DNA from: Algoriphagus boritolerans DSM 17298 = JCM 18970
GTDB lineage: Bacteria; Bacteroidota; Bacteroidia; Cytophagales; Cyclobacteriaceae
Direction: 5' to 3'
NCBI RefSeq assembly: GCF_900108085.1
Contig: NZ_FNVR01000003.1
Coordinates: 264,213-328,212 of the forward strand
Length of the DNA: 64,000 bases
Shown: in pieces, positions 8,472 through 17,925 of the stretch
How the letters are laid out: every line of letters starts with the position of its first letter
Position numbering within the stretch: the stretch's first letter is position 1
Position numbers and translations under genes: made by a program
The notes under the pieces: model-generated
The model's database searches: none
Told to the model about the DNA's origin: nothing
Seen by the model: only the letters and a program-made list of their open reading frames with translations

Positions 8472-9299
8472 TCAAAACAAAGGCTGAAACTCGATCTCTT
8501 CCCGCTTCTTTTTGGTGAAATCCAGATTGTGGTATATTGCCAACCTGACCAAACCTCTGTTCACATAGTCAATTCCTGACGTGCGCTGCTGATAACTGAA
8601 GGTATATCCTCCCTGAAACTGTAGATTTTCATTCAGAATATATCCCAAACCCAAAAAGGTCCGATTCTCTTCAAATGGATTTCTGATGATTTTTTTTCCG
8701 GATTGAATAAAAATCTCATTGTTCAGTGAAGCGAAGATTGTTCCTTGCTGGAGTTTGTAATTATTCAGCGGGATGTAAGTCGCCAACTTATACCTCCAAC
8801 GGAAAGAGAGTTCAAACGGAGAGCCTACCAGCCAATCCCGCTTCCAGCGCTGCTCGGTGCGGATTTGATGATAGACCTTTGCTTTGGACACAGATTGTAC
8901 AAACAGCAACTGTTGCCAAAGGCGATACTGTGGCACTACCTTGTCAAAAGGTTCCTCCACATTGTCAAACTCGGGAGGAGCCCAGTAGAGCGGAGTCACA
9001 AAGCCTGCAGTCACCTCAAGACTTTTATCTATGATGTAGGACATTCCAAACCTGAGGTAAACTTGGGCAATATTCTGAACCAGTTGATCCCGGGTACGAA
9101 AGTGGTATTCGCCGTAGTAATACAACTTCTCCCCTACACGATATTTGGTATAAAGCCCCGTCCAAAGCTCACTTCGGCTGCTTGTGATTCGTTCTTCAGG
9201 ATTATCCTCTTGCCCATAAGCAGGAAAAAAGCACATGGCAAACCCTAAAATCAATAGAAAGCGATGAAAAAAGTATTTGGTAACTATCTGAAACTTCAT
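8472..9299 (-). CDS. DUF2490-type outer-membrane beta-barrel protein
   Basis: The product has 275 residues. An N-terminal signal peptide (YFFHRFLLILGFAMCFFPAYG) is followed by alternating aromatic/polar strands: RSELWTGLYTKYRVGEKLYY, then RLWQQLLFVQSVSKAKVYHQ, then HQIRTEQRWKRDW. The WTGLYTKYRV...YYYGEYHFR start and the HQIRTEQRW motif are typical of DUF2490, a predicted barrel of Bacteroidota with unknown function. The start overlaps the stop of the 656-residue gene upstream by 4 nt, so the two are translated together. Confidence 0.72.
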   Translation of the reverse strand: MKFQIVTKYFFHRFLLILGFAMCFFPAYGQEDNPEERITSSRSELWTGLYTKYRVGEKLYYYGEYHFRTRDQLVQNIAQVYLRFGMSYIIDKSLEVTAGFVTPLYWAPPEFDNVEEPFDKVVPQYRLWQQLLFVQSVSKAKVYHQIRTEQRWKRDWLVGSPFELSFRWRYKLATYIPLNNYKLQQGTIFASLNNEIFIQSGKKIIRNPFEENRTFLGLGYILNENLQFQGGYTFSYQQRTSGIDYVNRGLVRLAIYHNLDFTKKKREEIEFQPLF

Positions 9300-11266
9300 A
9301 GAGAAAGTAGTTTTTTAAGTTGGTTGATATTACCACCGGTTTTTACAAGTTCACGCTCAAGTTTTCGAGTATTTTTTTGTCGGAGTTTGGTCAGTTGAAT
9401 CATGAGATTTTCAAGGTTGATCAAGTGTCCTTCGGCTACCTCATAGTCAGTGGTTTCCAAAAGCCCTTGGTATTCATACTTTGAAAGGGTGATGGCAGCC
9501 TGATAGAGATTTCGCTGTTCCAAAATCTCAAAGTCGGTTTCGAAAGTAAATGGATCAAACGTTTTCACAGTGAACATTTCGGTAATTTGATCATTCAGAT
9601 TCACGACTTTTTCCAAATCCCCCATTCTATTGGTGGTAAACTGAAGCAGGTCCACAATTACATCACCTTGCGTGGCCTTCGACTCAAAGGACTCCAGTTG
9701 ATTGTATTGATCCAGAAGTGCCTGATACTGACCGGAGGCCAGGTTGTTATAAAATGCCTCCACCAGTTCCCGGTGCTCCTGAGAGTCGAACTCCAAGCTG
9801 GAATAAAGGCTATCAACTTTACGTTTTCGATCCAAAATGGACTTCTCTATGCTTGCCAGGTTCTGATTTTGTCGGAATGCCTGTTGCTGTCTGTTGATGA
9901 ATGCATCAAAGCCTCTAAACTTTTCCAGTTCGGCTTTCAAGTAGGTATTCAGATCGTCTGCCAAGCCCTTGGAGTTCTTGTATAGGTTGTAGGTCAGTGT
10001 CCTTTCGAGTGGTTTTGATTGAAACTCGTAAGAAATGGTTTCAACTTCCGGAAGCAAATCATCTACATTTTTTCTCAAATAAGCCTGATCGAAATAGTTG
10101 ATTTCACCCGATTCGATGGTATTCAGGATAGGTTCCAGCTTTACCAGTTTTGCTTTTACATATTCCAAATAGGCCACGGTAAATGCCAGAGAATCGGATG
10201 AATTTTGATTTAGCTTCAAAAAATTGGAGTTGGAAGCCAAGTCCAGAAATGACTTCAATTGCCCATAGAGCTCCAACGATTCGTCAAAACTTTCCAGATC
10301 AGCTTCGGAAAGATCATACCTGAATCTTCGGGTCTGAATCGGTGATTTCACCAATTTTCCATCTTCCAAAAACCGGTCGTCTTCAAATTTCAGAATTCGA
10401 ACCAATGCATCCTCCAGTAGCCTTGTCCCACTGAATTGTTGACGATATTCCTTACTTTGCTCTGCAAAACCATCGTTGAAAGTCAATCCAAAAAATTGTT
10501 CTGAAAGCGAATATTCGACCTCGAAGCCCTGATCAAGAGAATCCAATTTCTCAATCGCATCGAAAAAAACGACCTCTTCGAGCTTTTCACCCGTAACTTG
10601 ATTGTTTTTTTGAAGGCCAATCAAAAATCCATTTTCATACCTTCTGATTTCTTTCATCCCCAACCCGTCTTCCAGGTATTCAAATTCCCAGGCACCATCC
10701 ATCAGCCCTTCGGAATTGAGGTTTCCGGATATCTTGTAATATTCAGTCGGCCTGGAGTTTTCAAACAGTACCCTTCCTGTCAGGCGATCCTCTGAAAACA
10801 TCAAATTACCGGTTCGGAATGTCTCTAAATAGGCTTCGTTCAACCAGGTTTTTTCCGAATAATTCAAAATGCCGTCGAGCCGGCCATCCGAATAATTAGA
10901 GTTCATCTCCGAAACTTTGCTGTCGAGATTCCCGACGATCTGCCTGTCTTTGACATCTTCCACCTGAATTCGATGCTCCTCCAGCCTATAGTTCCAGGCA
11001 TTCACTTTTTTGTAGGCATCATAATCCCCCTTCACATCCAGCTTCACCAAATTATCCTTGGTGAGACTGTCCAGCTTTTTATAGGTGAATGAAAATGGTC
11101 CATCCAAAATGGGTTCATTTTCAGGAGTTAAATAGTAGGTAAATTTTGCTATTCCCCTGAGCTGATTAAATGTGTACCCACCTTGATAGGGCTTTAAATC
11201 CTGCGCTTGGCTATGCTGACCGAGTATAAAAAAAATGGTAAAAACCAATCCAAATTGAAATTTCAT
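9296..11266 (-). CDS. Large secreted protein of unknown function
   Basis: The product has 656 residues. Residues 1-21 form a signal peptide ending HSQAQ. The next 200 residues contain beta strands of the kind seen in periodic imprint or MORN-like folds (YYKISGNLNSEGLMDGAWEF, EIRRYENGFLIGLQKNNQV). From about residue 300 the sequence is long, glutamine/glutamate-rich helix suggesting coiled coil. No catalytic motif is seen. It is translationally coupled to the DUF2490-type barrel, so the two may act together in the cell envelope, the coiled coil perhaps spanning the periplasm. That is inference. Confidence 0.68.
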   Translation of the reverse strand: MKFQFGLVFTIFFILGQHSQAQDLKPYQGGYTFNQLRGIAKFTYYLTPENEPILDGPFSFTYKKLDSLTKDNLVKLDVKGDYDAYKKVNAWNYRLEEHRIQVEDVKDRQIVGNLDSKVSEMNSNYSDGRLDGILNYSEKTWLNEAYLETFRTGNLMFSEDRLTGRVLFENSRPTEYYKISGNLNSEGLMDGAWEFEYLEDGLGMKEIRRYENGFLIGLQKNNQVTGEKLEEVVFFDAIEKLDSLDQGFEVEYSLSEQFFGLTFNDGFAEQSKEYRQQFSGTRLLEDALVRILKFEDDRFLEDGKLVKSPIQTRRFRYDLSEADLESFDESLELYGQLKSFLDLASNSNFLKLNQNSSDSLAFTVAYLEYVKAKLVKLEPILNTIESGEINYFDQAYLRKNVDDLLPEVETISYEFQSKPLERTLTYNLYKNSKGLADDLNTYLKAELEKFRGFDAFINRQQQAFRQNQNLASIEKSILDRKRKVDSLYSSLEFDSQEHRELVEAFYNNLASGQYQALLDQYNQLESFESKATQGDVIVDLLQFTTNRMGDLEKVVNLNDQITEMFTVKTFDPFTFETDFEILEQRNLYQAAITLSKYEYQGLLETTDYEVAEGHLINLENLMIQLTKLRQKNTRKLERELVKTGGNINQLKKLLSL

Positions 11267-11641
11267 ACGCTTTGGAAGTCAAATACTTTGCCAAATAAAA
11301 TTCTGAAATCATTGACAAAATTAATGGAAAACGATTGAAATACGATCTTTTTATATAAAATACAATGAATCATTTGAAAATGTTATATTATTTAAAATAA
11401 TATTTCGTGAAAACTGGAAAATTAATTGTTAGGAATAGCTATTTACTCCCGGTGAGTTATTATCAAGGAGAAAATTGGGTAAACTTGTAGATTTTATCAA
11501 CAAATCTCCACACTTTATCAACGGACCTTTGCCAAAACCACGTAATCCAAGATTCTCAAGTGATTGTAACATCCTATATAAAATGGGTTGCAATAAGGCA
11601 ACGTGGATTTGGGACCACCAAACAAGATTTTTTGGGTAAAT
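11267..11641. other. AT-rich non-coding gap upstream of the secreted-protein operon
   Basis: These 375 bases carry no gene. The sequence is very AT-rich around 11340-11410. A reverse-strand TAATTTTG (CAAAATTA at 11316-11323) fits the -7 consensus and lies 50 bases upstream of the 656-residue gene, but no good -33 partner is visible. Confidence 0.35.
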
Positions 11642-13021
11642 TTACACCTCTTTCAATTTCCACCTCCCCTTCTTGAAGAAATACAGGGAAACCAAGGCAT
11701 GAAAGGAATGACAAAATGCAATTGCGATAAAGATCCCCAGGTATTTCAATCCCATTGGAAATGCAAGAAAATAGGCTAAAGGCACTTCCATAGCCAAAAG
11801 AACTCCTGTATTGATCCAAGCTGGAGTGCGGGTATCCCCAGCCCCATTGAATGCCTGCGTGAGTACCATCCCAACCGCGAAAAACACATACCCAATTGAA
11901 ATCACCCAAAGTCCCTGGGCAGCAATAGCTTGAACCTCAGGAATATCGGTAAAGAATCCAGCGAGTTGCTGGTTGAAAAGCAGGTAGATTCCAGTGACCG
12001 AAGCCATGAAGATTACATTATATCGGGTAGTCAACCAAACCGCCTTTTCGGCACGATCGACCTCTTTAGCACCTAGATTCTGGCCAACCAGTGTTGCCGC
12101 AGCACCGGAAAGTCCCCAGGCTGGCAAAATAGTGAAAATCAGTACCCGAAATGCAATCGTATACCCAGCCAAGGCCGCAGAGCCAAACTCGGCATTCATT
12201 CGCGTCAAGGCTACCCAGGAAATCGAATCAATCAGAAACTGACCCATTCCACCCAAAGAGAGATCAATGATTTTTTTGATGGTTTCCCATTTGACAACTA
12301 GATTTTGGCGAAGAATTTTGAGTTTATGTTTTCCGTTGAATAAATGATAAAACTGATAGACCACACCGATGCTTCTTCCGAAAGTCGTTGCAATGGCTGC
12401 TCCGTCCAAACCAAAACCCGCCCAACTTCCGATTCCGAATATCAAAAGCGGATCAAGGACAATGTTCAAACCATTGGCAATCCAAAGCGAACGCATCGCC
12501 AAGTGGGCCTGACCAGCTCCCCGGAAAGCACCATTGATCAGGAATAACAGCATGATCGCTGTATTCCCTGCGAAAACTATTCGGGCATAGTTGGTACCTG
12601 ACTTCACCACGGCTTCCTCAGCACCCATTACCCGGAGTAGGTCCTCGGCAAAAAACCATCCACCCAAGCCAAGAAAAATGGAAATGATCATTCCCACCAC
12701 TAGCAGTTGAAAAGTCGCCGTTCCGGCTTCCTTGTATTCCTTTTCACCAAATCGTCTTGAAATCAGTGCTGTTCCAGCCATACTAATCCCAAATCCAATG
12801 GCGTAAGTCAACACGATAACCGACTCGGTCAATCCGACGGTGGCAATCGCATGCTCACCAAGCTTGGCTACAAAGAAGATATCCACCACCGCAAAGGCCG
12901 ATTCCATCATCATCTCCAAGATCATGGGAATCGCCAAAACGAAAATGGCCGTCTTAAGCGGCAGACTGGTAAAATCCTGCTCTTTACCGAGAATTGCATC
13001 TTTGATCAGTTGCCAGGTCAT
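11642..13021 (-). CDS. MATE-family multidrug/Na+ antiporter
   Basis: The product has 459 residues with about twelve hydrophobic segments in two homologous halves. The first half starts PLKTAIFVLAIPMILEMMME and has FFVAKLGEHAIATVGLTESV, the usual first-helix-pair motif. The second half carries GGMGQFLIDSISWVALTRMN and LVGQNLGAKEVDRAEKAVW, a characteristic MATE loop. Such pumps expel cationic drugs and metabolites across the inner membrane using Na+ or H+. The gene stands alone. A hairpin terminator upstream (13127-13153) separates it from the acyl-CoA ligase gene. Confidence 0.9.
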   Translation of the reverse strand: MTWQLIKDAILGKEQDFTSLPLKTAIFVLAIPMILEMMMESAFAVVDIFFVAKLGEHAIATVGLTESVIVLTYAIGFGISMAGTALISRRFGEKEYKEAGTATFQLLVVGMIISIFLGLGGWFFAEDLLRVMGAEEAVVKSGTNYARIVFAGNTAIMLLFLINGAFRGAGQAHLAMRSLWIANGLNIVLDPLLIFGIGSWAGFGLDGAAIATTFGRSIGVVYQFYHLFNGKHKLKILRQNLVVKWETIKKIIDLSLGGMGQFLIDSISWVALTRMNAEFGSAALAGYTIAFRVLIFTILPAWGLSGAAATLVGQNLGAKEVDRAEKAVWLTTRYNVIFMASVTGIYLLFNQQLAGFFTDIPEVQAIAAQGLWVISIGYVFFAVGMVLTQAFNGAGDTRTPAWINTGVLLAMEVPLAYFLAFPMGLKYLGIFIAIAFCHSFHALVSLYFFKKGRWKLKEV

Positions 13022-13126
13022 GTGAATTGAAAAATTAGAAGATTCTAAAATTGAAAGATTGGAAAATTTACTGTGTTGAGCGATCCCAGGACTTCATTTT
13101 CAAAATTACCGAGGGGCAAAAAAACA

Positions 13127-13153
13127 AAAAAAACCGCGATTTGCGGTTTTTTT
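13127..13153. terminator. Rho-independent terminator, likely bidirectional
   Basis: AAAAAAACCGC (13127-13137) pairs with GCGGTTTTTTT (13143-13153) around a five-base loop. On the minus strand this gives a GC stem followed by a T run, placed 165 bases downstream of the acyl-CoA ligase stop. Confidence 0.75.
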
Positions 13154-13317
13154 AGAATTATGATTTTATTCGATTTTGTATTTCTGCCAATTTGAAAAAT
13201 AGAGCGGTTTATTGGAGGAAGTGAGACTAGTATCTAATTTTCAAGACTTCTTCCGTTTGCGGTCTGCGGTCTTCAATCTCTTGATTCATTACTTGCCAGC
13301 AGAATTGTATTACCTTC

Positions 13318-15021
13318 TTATATAGTCGATTTTTCCGTTTTAATTCCCAATTTTTCCATGTGCGCTTCTTTAATCTTCCGACGAAGGATTTTGCCCACGT
13401 TTGATTTTGGAAGCTCATCGATAAAGTAAACCTCTTTCGGTACTTTATAACTGGTCAGGGAATTTTTGCAATGATCTATTACTTTTTCTGACGTGACCGA
13501 ACTCTCCTTTTTGACTACGTATGCGACTACTTTCTCGGTTGACTTTGGATCCGGCATGCCGATTACTCCTACCTCAATTACCCCCGGACATGAAGCAATC
13601 ACATCTTCGACCTCGTTGGGATAGACATTGAATCCGGATACCAGAATCATTTCTTTCTTTCGGTCTACGATTTTGAAAAATCCGTCGGCATCCATCACAC
13701 CGATATCTCCTGACTTGAACCATTCGCCATGCATCACAATTTCAGTTTCCTCCGGGCGGTTCCAATAGCCTTTCATCACCTGAGGGCCTTTGATGAGAAT
13801 CTCTCCCCGCTCTCCCAGAGGAAGCGGAGTACCTGCATCATCTGCGATCATCATTTCAGTATTTGGCAACGGAACTCCAATGGTTCCGATTCGCTCGGTC
13901 CCATCGATGGGATTACAGGAAGCAACAGGAGAAGTTTCGGTAAGACCATATCCTTCTGCCAAAGGGACACCGGTCACAGCTTTCCACTTTTCTGCGGTCG
14001 CTTTTTGCACCGCCATACCCCCACCGACTGCAATTTTCAATCCTGAAAAATCAAGTGACTTAAACGCTTCCTGATTGAGCAGACCATTGAAAAGCGTATT
14101 CACTCCTGTCATGACGGTAAACTTCTTTTTGGCTAACTCTCCAATAAAGCCCTTCATGTCTCGCGGATTGGTAATCAAGACATTATGAGCACCTATTTTA
14201 AACATCGCAAGACAGTTGACCGTCAACGCAAAGATATGATACAGCGGCAAGGCTGTAATGACAATCTCTTCACGCTCCTTTAGCTTTGGTTTCATCCAAG
14301 CGGAGATTTGCTGCATGTTAGCTACAATATTTCCATGCGTCAACTCGGCTCCCTTTGATACTCCTGTGGTCCCGCCGGTGTACTGAAGGAAGGCCGGATC
14401 GGACAAGCTCATCTTAGTGGGCTTGAAAGTAAATCCTGCACCTTTGGATAGCGTGGACTTAAAAGAAACCGAACCCGGCAGGGAAAAGGCAGGAACCATC
14501 TTTTTCACATGCTTTACCACCACATTGACTATAAATCCCTTTAAGCCACCCAAAAGATCCCCCAGCTCTGTAGTGATGATATGTTTTGCTTGAATTTCGG
14601 GTCTGATTTTCTCAAGATTTGACGCGAAATTTTCTACAATTACAATCACTTCTGCTCCAGAATCATTGAATTGATGCTTCATCTCAGCAGGGGTGTAGAG
14701 CGGATTGGTATTGACTACCACCATCCCGGCACGCAGCGCACCAAACATAGCCACCGGATATTGTAGAATATTCGGCATCTGAATGGCCACGCGGGATCCC
14801 TTTTCAAGCTTCAAAACATGAGTCAGGTAGTTGGCAAACCGTTCGCTTAGCTTATCCAATTCAGAGAACGATATGGTTTTTCCCATGCATTCAAAGGCCA
14901 CCGCTGATCCAAACTTCTTTACACTCTCGTCAAAAAGATCAACAATGCTGGAGTACGCTTTGTAGTCCACTTCCTTGTCAACTGAAGCAGGATACTGTTT
15001 GTGCCATGAAAAATCGGTCAT
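13318..15021 (-). CDS. Long-chain fatty acid--CoA ligase (AMP-forming)
   Basis: The product has 567 residues with the full ANL-superfamily motif set: LQYTGGTTGVSKGAELTH (ATP-binding P-loop), EGYGLTETSPVASCNP (A5), and GEWFKSGDIGVMDADGFF continuing into KIVDRKKEMILVSGFNVYP (hinge). The C-terminal lysine domain includes LPKSNVGKILRRK, containing the catalytic lysine. It activates fatty acids as acyl-AMP and then acyl-CoA. It lies 75 bases downstream of an acyl-CoA dehydrogenase on the same strand, which suggests a small beta-oxidation unit. Confidence 0.92.
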   Translation of the reverse strand: MTDFSWHKQYPASVDKEVDYKAYSSIVDLFDESVKKFGSAVAFECMGKTISFSELDKLSERFANYLTHVLKLEKGSRVAIQMPNILQYPVAMFGALRAGMVVVNTNPLYTPAEMKHQFNDSGAEVIVIVENFASNLEKIRPEIQAKHIITTELGDLLGGLKGFIVNVVVKHVKKMVPAFSLPGSVSFKSTLSKGAGFTFKPTKMSLSDPAFLQYTGGTTGVSKGAELTHGNIVANMQQISAWMKPKLKEREEIVITALPLYHIFALTVNCLAMFKIGAHNVLITNPRDMKGFIGELAKKKFTVMTGVNTLFNGLLNQEAFKSLDFSGLKIAVGGGMAVQKATAEKWKAVTGVPLAEGYGLTETSPVASCNPIDGTERIGTIGVPLPNTEMMIADDAGTPLPLGERGEILIKGPQVMKGYWNRPEETEIVMHGEWFKSGDIGVMDADGFFKIVDRKKEMILVSGFNVYPNEVEDVIASCPGVIEVGVIGMPDPKSTEKVVAYVVKKESSVTSEKVIDHCKNSLTSYKVPKEVYFIDELPKSNVGKILRRKIKEAHMEKLGIKTEKSTI

Positions 15022-15096
15022 ATCAGTGGTCTTTTGGGTGATTTATTAGATCCTCCAATTACTAAAATTAATCGAGCTTAGCCAAAATATTTCTGT

Positions 15097-16254
15097 CTAT
15101 TGAAGAATTTTTCGGGCAATCAATTCCTTCATGATTTCATTCGTTCCTGCATAGATTCGTTGGACCCGGGCATCGGCATAGGCCCGGGCCACCCCATACT
15201 CCCACATGTAGCCATATCCCCCGTGAAGCTGCACACACTCATCCGCTACTTTGCATTGCAGCTCGGTCATGTTGTATTTGGCTGCAGAAGCCATGGCAGA
15301 GTCAAGTTTCCTGTCATTATGCAGCAAAACCAAATAATCACAATAAATACGTCCCTGTTCCAATGCAGCAGTCATTTCGGCCAGTTTGAATCGGGTATTT
15401 TGAAAATCGGAAATGCTTTTCCCAAAGGCTTTTCGCTCCTTGACATAGTCAATCGTCGCCATCAGCATGTATTCTCCCAAGGCCACCGCAGCCAAGGCCA
15501 CCACCAAACGCTCCTGTGCAAGTTCGGTCATGAGGTATTTGAAGCCTTCGCCTGCTTTTCCGAGCAGGTTTTCCTTTGGCACCTTGACATCTTCAAAAAA
15601 CAATTCACAGGTATCCTGCGCATGCAGCCCGACTTTTTCGAAAGGAATCCCCTTGGTAAACCCCGGCATGTCTTTATCAATCACCAACAAGCTGATTCCT
15701 TTGGCTCCTTTGCCTGGATCAGTTTTGACAGCCACTACCACTACATCCGAAAGCCAACCATTGGTGATAAACGTTTTGGAACCATTGACCAAATAATGAT
15801 CCCCCTGATCGATTGCGCTGGTGCGCATGCCCTGAAGATCGGATCCCGCACCCGGTTCAGTCATTGCCACAGCTCCGATATATTCACCTGTAACCATTTT
15901 TGGAATATAGTTCTTCTTCATTTCCTCGGTTCCGTAATGAAGCATATAGGGCATGACGATGTCAGAATGAAGCGGAAATCCGATGGCCGGTCCGGAACAA
16001 CCACTCAATCCCAACTCCTCGATAAGGATGGCATTGTATCGGAAATCCTGAATATTCATCCCACCGAGATTTTCGGGCGCTTGCATCCCCAGAAATCCAT
16101 TCTCTCCCAGCTTGAGCCAGGCTTCCCGGGAAACCATTTTTTGTTTTTCCCATTCGGCATTGAATGGAGAAATTTCTTTAGCAATAAATGCTTTAACACT
16201 CTCACGAAAGAGATCATGCTCCTCATTAAAAAGTGATCTGTGAAGTCCGAACAT
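15097..16254 (-). CDS. Acyl-CoA dehydrogenase
   Basis: The product has about 385 residues. It contains AVAMTEPGAGSDLQGMRT (FAD/substrate-binding signature 1), then GWLSDVVVVAVKTD, and the C-terminal signature RVQRIYAGTNEIMKELIARK, which contains the usual catalytic glutamate position. I place the start at ATG 16254 (MFGLHRSLFNEEHDLF), not the in-frame ATG at 16293. A TAGTTTTG -7-like element (reverse of 16281-16288) lies just upstream of 16254 and would exclude the longer form. It performs the first FAD-dependent step of beta-oxidation and is followed by the acyl-CoA ligase gene. Confidence 0.9.
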   Translation of the reverse strand: MFGLHRSLFNEEHDLFRESVKAFIAKEISPFNAEWEKQKMVSREAWLKLGENGFLGMQAPENLGGMNIQDFRYNAILIEELGLSGCSGPAIGFPLHSDIVMPYMLHYGTEEMKKNYIPKMVTGEYIGAVAMTEPGAGSDLQGMRTSAIDQGDHYLVNGSKTFITNGWLSDVVVVAVKTDPGKGAKGISLLVIDKDMPGFTKGIPFEKVGLHAQDTCELFFEDVKVPKENLLGKAGEGFKYLMTELAQERLVVALAAVALGEYMLMATIDYVKERKAFGKSISDFQNTRFKLAEMTAALEQGRIYCDYLVLLHNDRKLDSAMASAAKYNMTELQCKVADECVQLHGGYGYMWEYGVARAYADARVQRIYAGTNEIMKELIARKILQ

Positions 16255-16398
16255 ATTTGGGTTTAGTTTTAGTATTTCTACAAAACTAGGCAAATAGAAT
16301 GATTTCTATTTTGCCATTCATAAGACTAAACCAGAGGGGTTCTTGTATTTTATCTTTTTTTACTTTTTTCTGACTCACTTTGATCAAAAAACCTGCAT

Positions 16399-16592
16399 AA
16401 ACCCGGATTATGCATCAGCAATTCTATTGCCTCCAATAATTGCTTCAAAATAAGTTAATAGGTTGCTGTTATCTCCCGATAGGTATCGGGATCACCCTAG
16501 CGGTGCTGTGCCTCAGTCGCCAAACAGCCTGATTTTATTACCATTACTGTCCTTCCCAGTATTCATCGGGACAGGCTGTAACGAAGCCTAAA
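16399..16592 (+). repeat. 194-bp dispersed non-coding repeat, copy 1
   Basis: This aligns without gaps, at about 86 percent identity by hand count, with 45441-45634. Conserved blocks include CAATTCTATTGC, CCCGATAGGTATCGGGATCA (containing an inverted pair), CCTAGCGGTGCT, CCAAACAGCCTGATTTTATT and ATTCATCGGGACAGGCT. No open frame is shared. It lies between the acyl-CoA dehydrogenase gene and the secreted-protein gene. Confidence 0.85.
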
Positions 16593-16701
16593 AAAAATCC
16601 GGATTAAATGACCGAACTCAGCGAAAATAGCCTGCTCGTATGATACTAGATCTTCGTAAAAAAGAACTATCAATGGAAACGGGGAGCAATCGGGTTTTAA
16701 C

Positions 16702-16742
16702 CTAAAAAGCAAGAGCTCCGAACCTTACGATCCGGAGCTCTT
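16702..16742 (-). terminator. Terminator of the secreted-protein gene
   Basis: AAGAGCTCCG (16711-16720) pairs with CGGAGCTCTT (16733-16742). Read on the minus strand, the stem is followed by GCTTTTTAGG. It begins 20 bases past the stop of the gene at 16763-17353. Confidence 0.85.
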
Positions 16743-16762
16743 CTACAACAGGCTGGTTTTGA

Positions 16763-17353
16763 TTACTCAAAGTATAGCGTCTTGCTTCTGCCGTTGGCGT
16801 CCTTTACATAAATGTAAACATCTTCAGGCGAAACTCCCTGCAACTTATAATTTTTACGGAAGCCCTCAGGCGTGGTGATTTCTTCCTGATGAATCAGCTT
16901 TTTGGTGCCTTCATGGCGGATTTCTACTTCGACACCGGGCTCACTTAGCCCAATCACGGCTAGGTTGACAGTATGCTCATCCACCATTTTTCCATAGGCC
17001 ATCAGCGGCAGTTCAGAAATCGGAGTAGGCTTTTCAAAAGTGGCAACCGTATAGACCACTTCCTCTTCTTCAGTTGCTATCTTAATTTTATACTCACCAC
17101 AAGGCATGTCGTTCAGGTTGTAAGGGATGATCATATCTCCGTTTCTTACGTTTACTTTACGCTGGTGTAGTTTTTTTCCTGATTGATCGAATAGCGAAAC
17201 TTTTGCTTCGCCCACCCCTCCTTTAAGCAGGATGTTTACTTTTTTGAAATTTGCCTTTACGTTTGACAAGGCCATCAAATCGTCGGCGACATTTGCTGCA
17301 AGGCTGCTAAAAGACAAGGCGCCTGCCAGTGCGAAAGTGAATAAGGTTTTCAT
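16763..17353 (-). CDS. Secreted beta-sandwich protein of unknown function
   Basis: The product has 196 residues. A clean signal peptide (MKTLFTFALAGALSFSSLAA) is followed by two stretches resembling short Ig-like or T9SS sorting-domain-like modules: VNILLKGGVGEAKVSLFDQS, then KIKIATEEEEVVYTVATF. The C-terminal part, GLSEPGVEVEIRHEGTKKL, resembles a second module. No C-terminal sorting signal or catalytic motif is evident. Small proteins of this design are common in Bacteroidota envelopes. The gene is monocistronic, with its own terminator. Confidence 0.65.
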   Translation of the reverse strand: MKTLFTFALAGALSFSSLAANVADDLMALSNVKANFKKVNILLKGGVGEAKVSLFDQSGKKLHQRKVNVRNGDMIIPYNLNDMPCGEYKIKIATEEEEVVYTVATFEKPTPISELPLMAYGKMVDEHTVNLAVIGLSEPGVEVEIRHEGTKKLIHQEEITTPEGFRKNYKLQGVSPEDVYIYVKDANGRSKTLYFE

Positions 17354-17925
17354 AAATGTGTTGGTTTAGTGTTGTGCTAGACCTTATGCGAAGCACATAC
17401 CAACCCAGCTTTGGCACACACCAAGAGCTCAAATCACGTCCTATCGAATTAAATAAAATAAAGAAAGGAGACCATAGATCGTTTTGTTTTGGACACAATT
17501 TGATAACCTGACTTCGGTCGAATTTGGGATTTTTGGATTTTTCTGTCACATGAGCGGACAGATTTTCAAAAAATTGATTAAATCCCGGGTTACACTTTAT
17601 TGTAACTTGTTAAGGAAATTTAATTTTAAAAATAATATAAGTACCTGAAAACAAATTGTTTGAAAACAAAAAATCTGTACGCTTCCGTACAGGTTTTGTC
17701 CGAAAAGACACAGAATTTTTGATGTAAATCAATTCAGTTTTTAAAAAGAACCAGCCGGATTAAAACGCCTATCCAAAACCGACTCCTGCAAAAAGCGGTC
17801 AGAAGCCGATGTTGGTGAAAACATGATAACCTCAAAAGTGCAGGTAGGTGCTAGTAGTTTAAAATTGGTTTTTTTTTGCGAACGCAAAAGCACGGTAGAA
17901 ACAGGTTTAATTCTTACTTTTAAAC
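17354..17925. other. Non-coding interval with a stable hairpin
   Basis: These 572 bases hold no convincing gene. CTGTACG (17675-17681), tetraloop CTTC, CGTACAG (17686-17692) is a perfect seven-base stem preceded by six A and followed by TTTT, so it resembles a terminator. Its better U run is on the minus strand, yet no minus-strand gene ends here. The rest is AT-rich and otherwise featureless. Confidence 0.5.

Noticed and set aside
15100..16236. Long plus-strand open frame (378 codons) opposite the acyl-CoA dehydrogenase gene
   Set aside because: It is an exact antisense shadow of a well-supported enzyme gene, and its translation is histidine/phenylalanine-rich with no domain.
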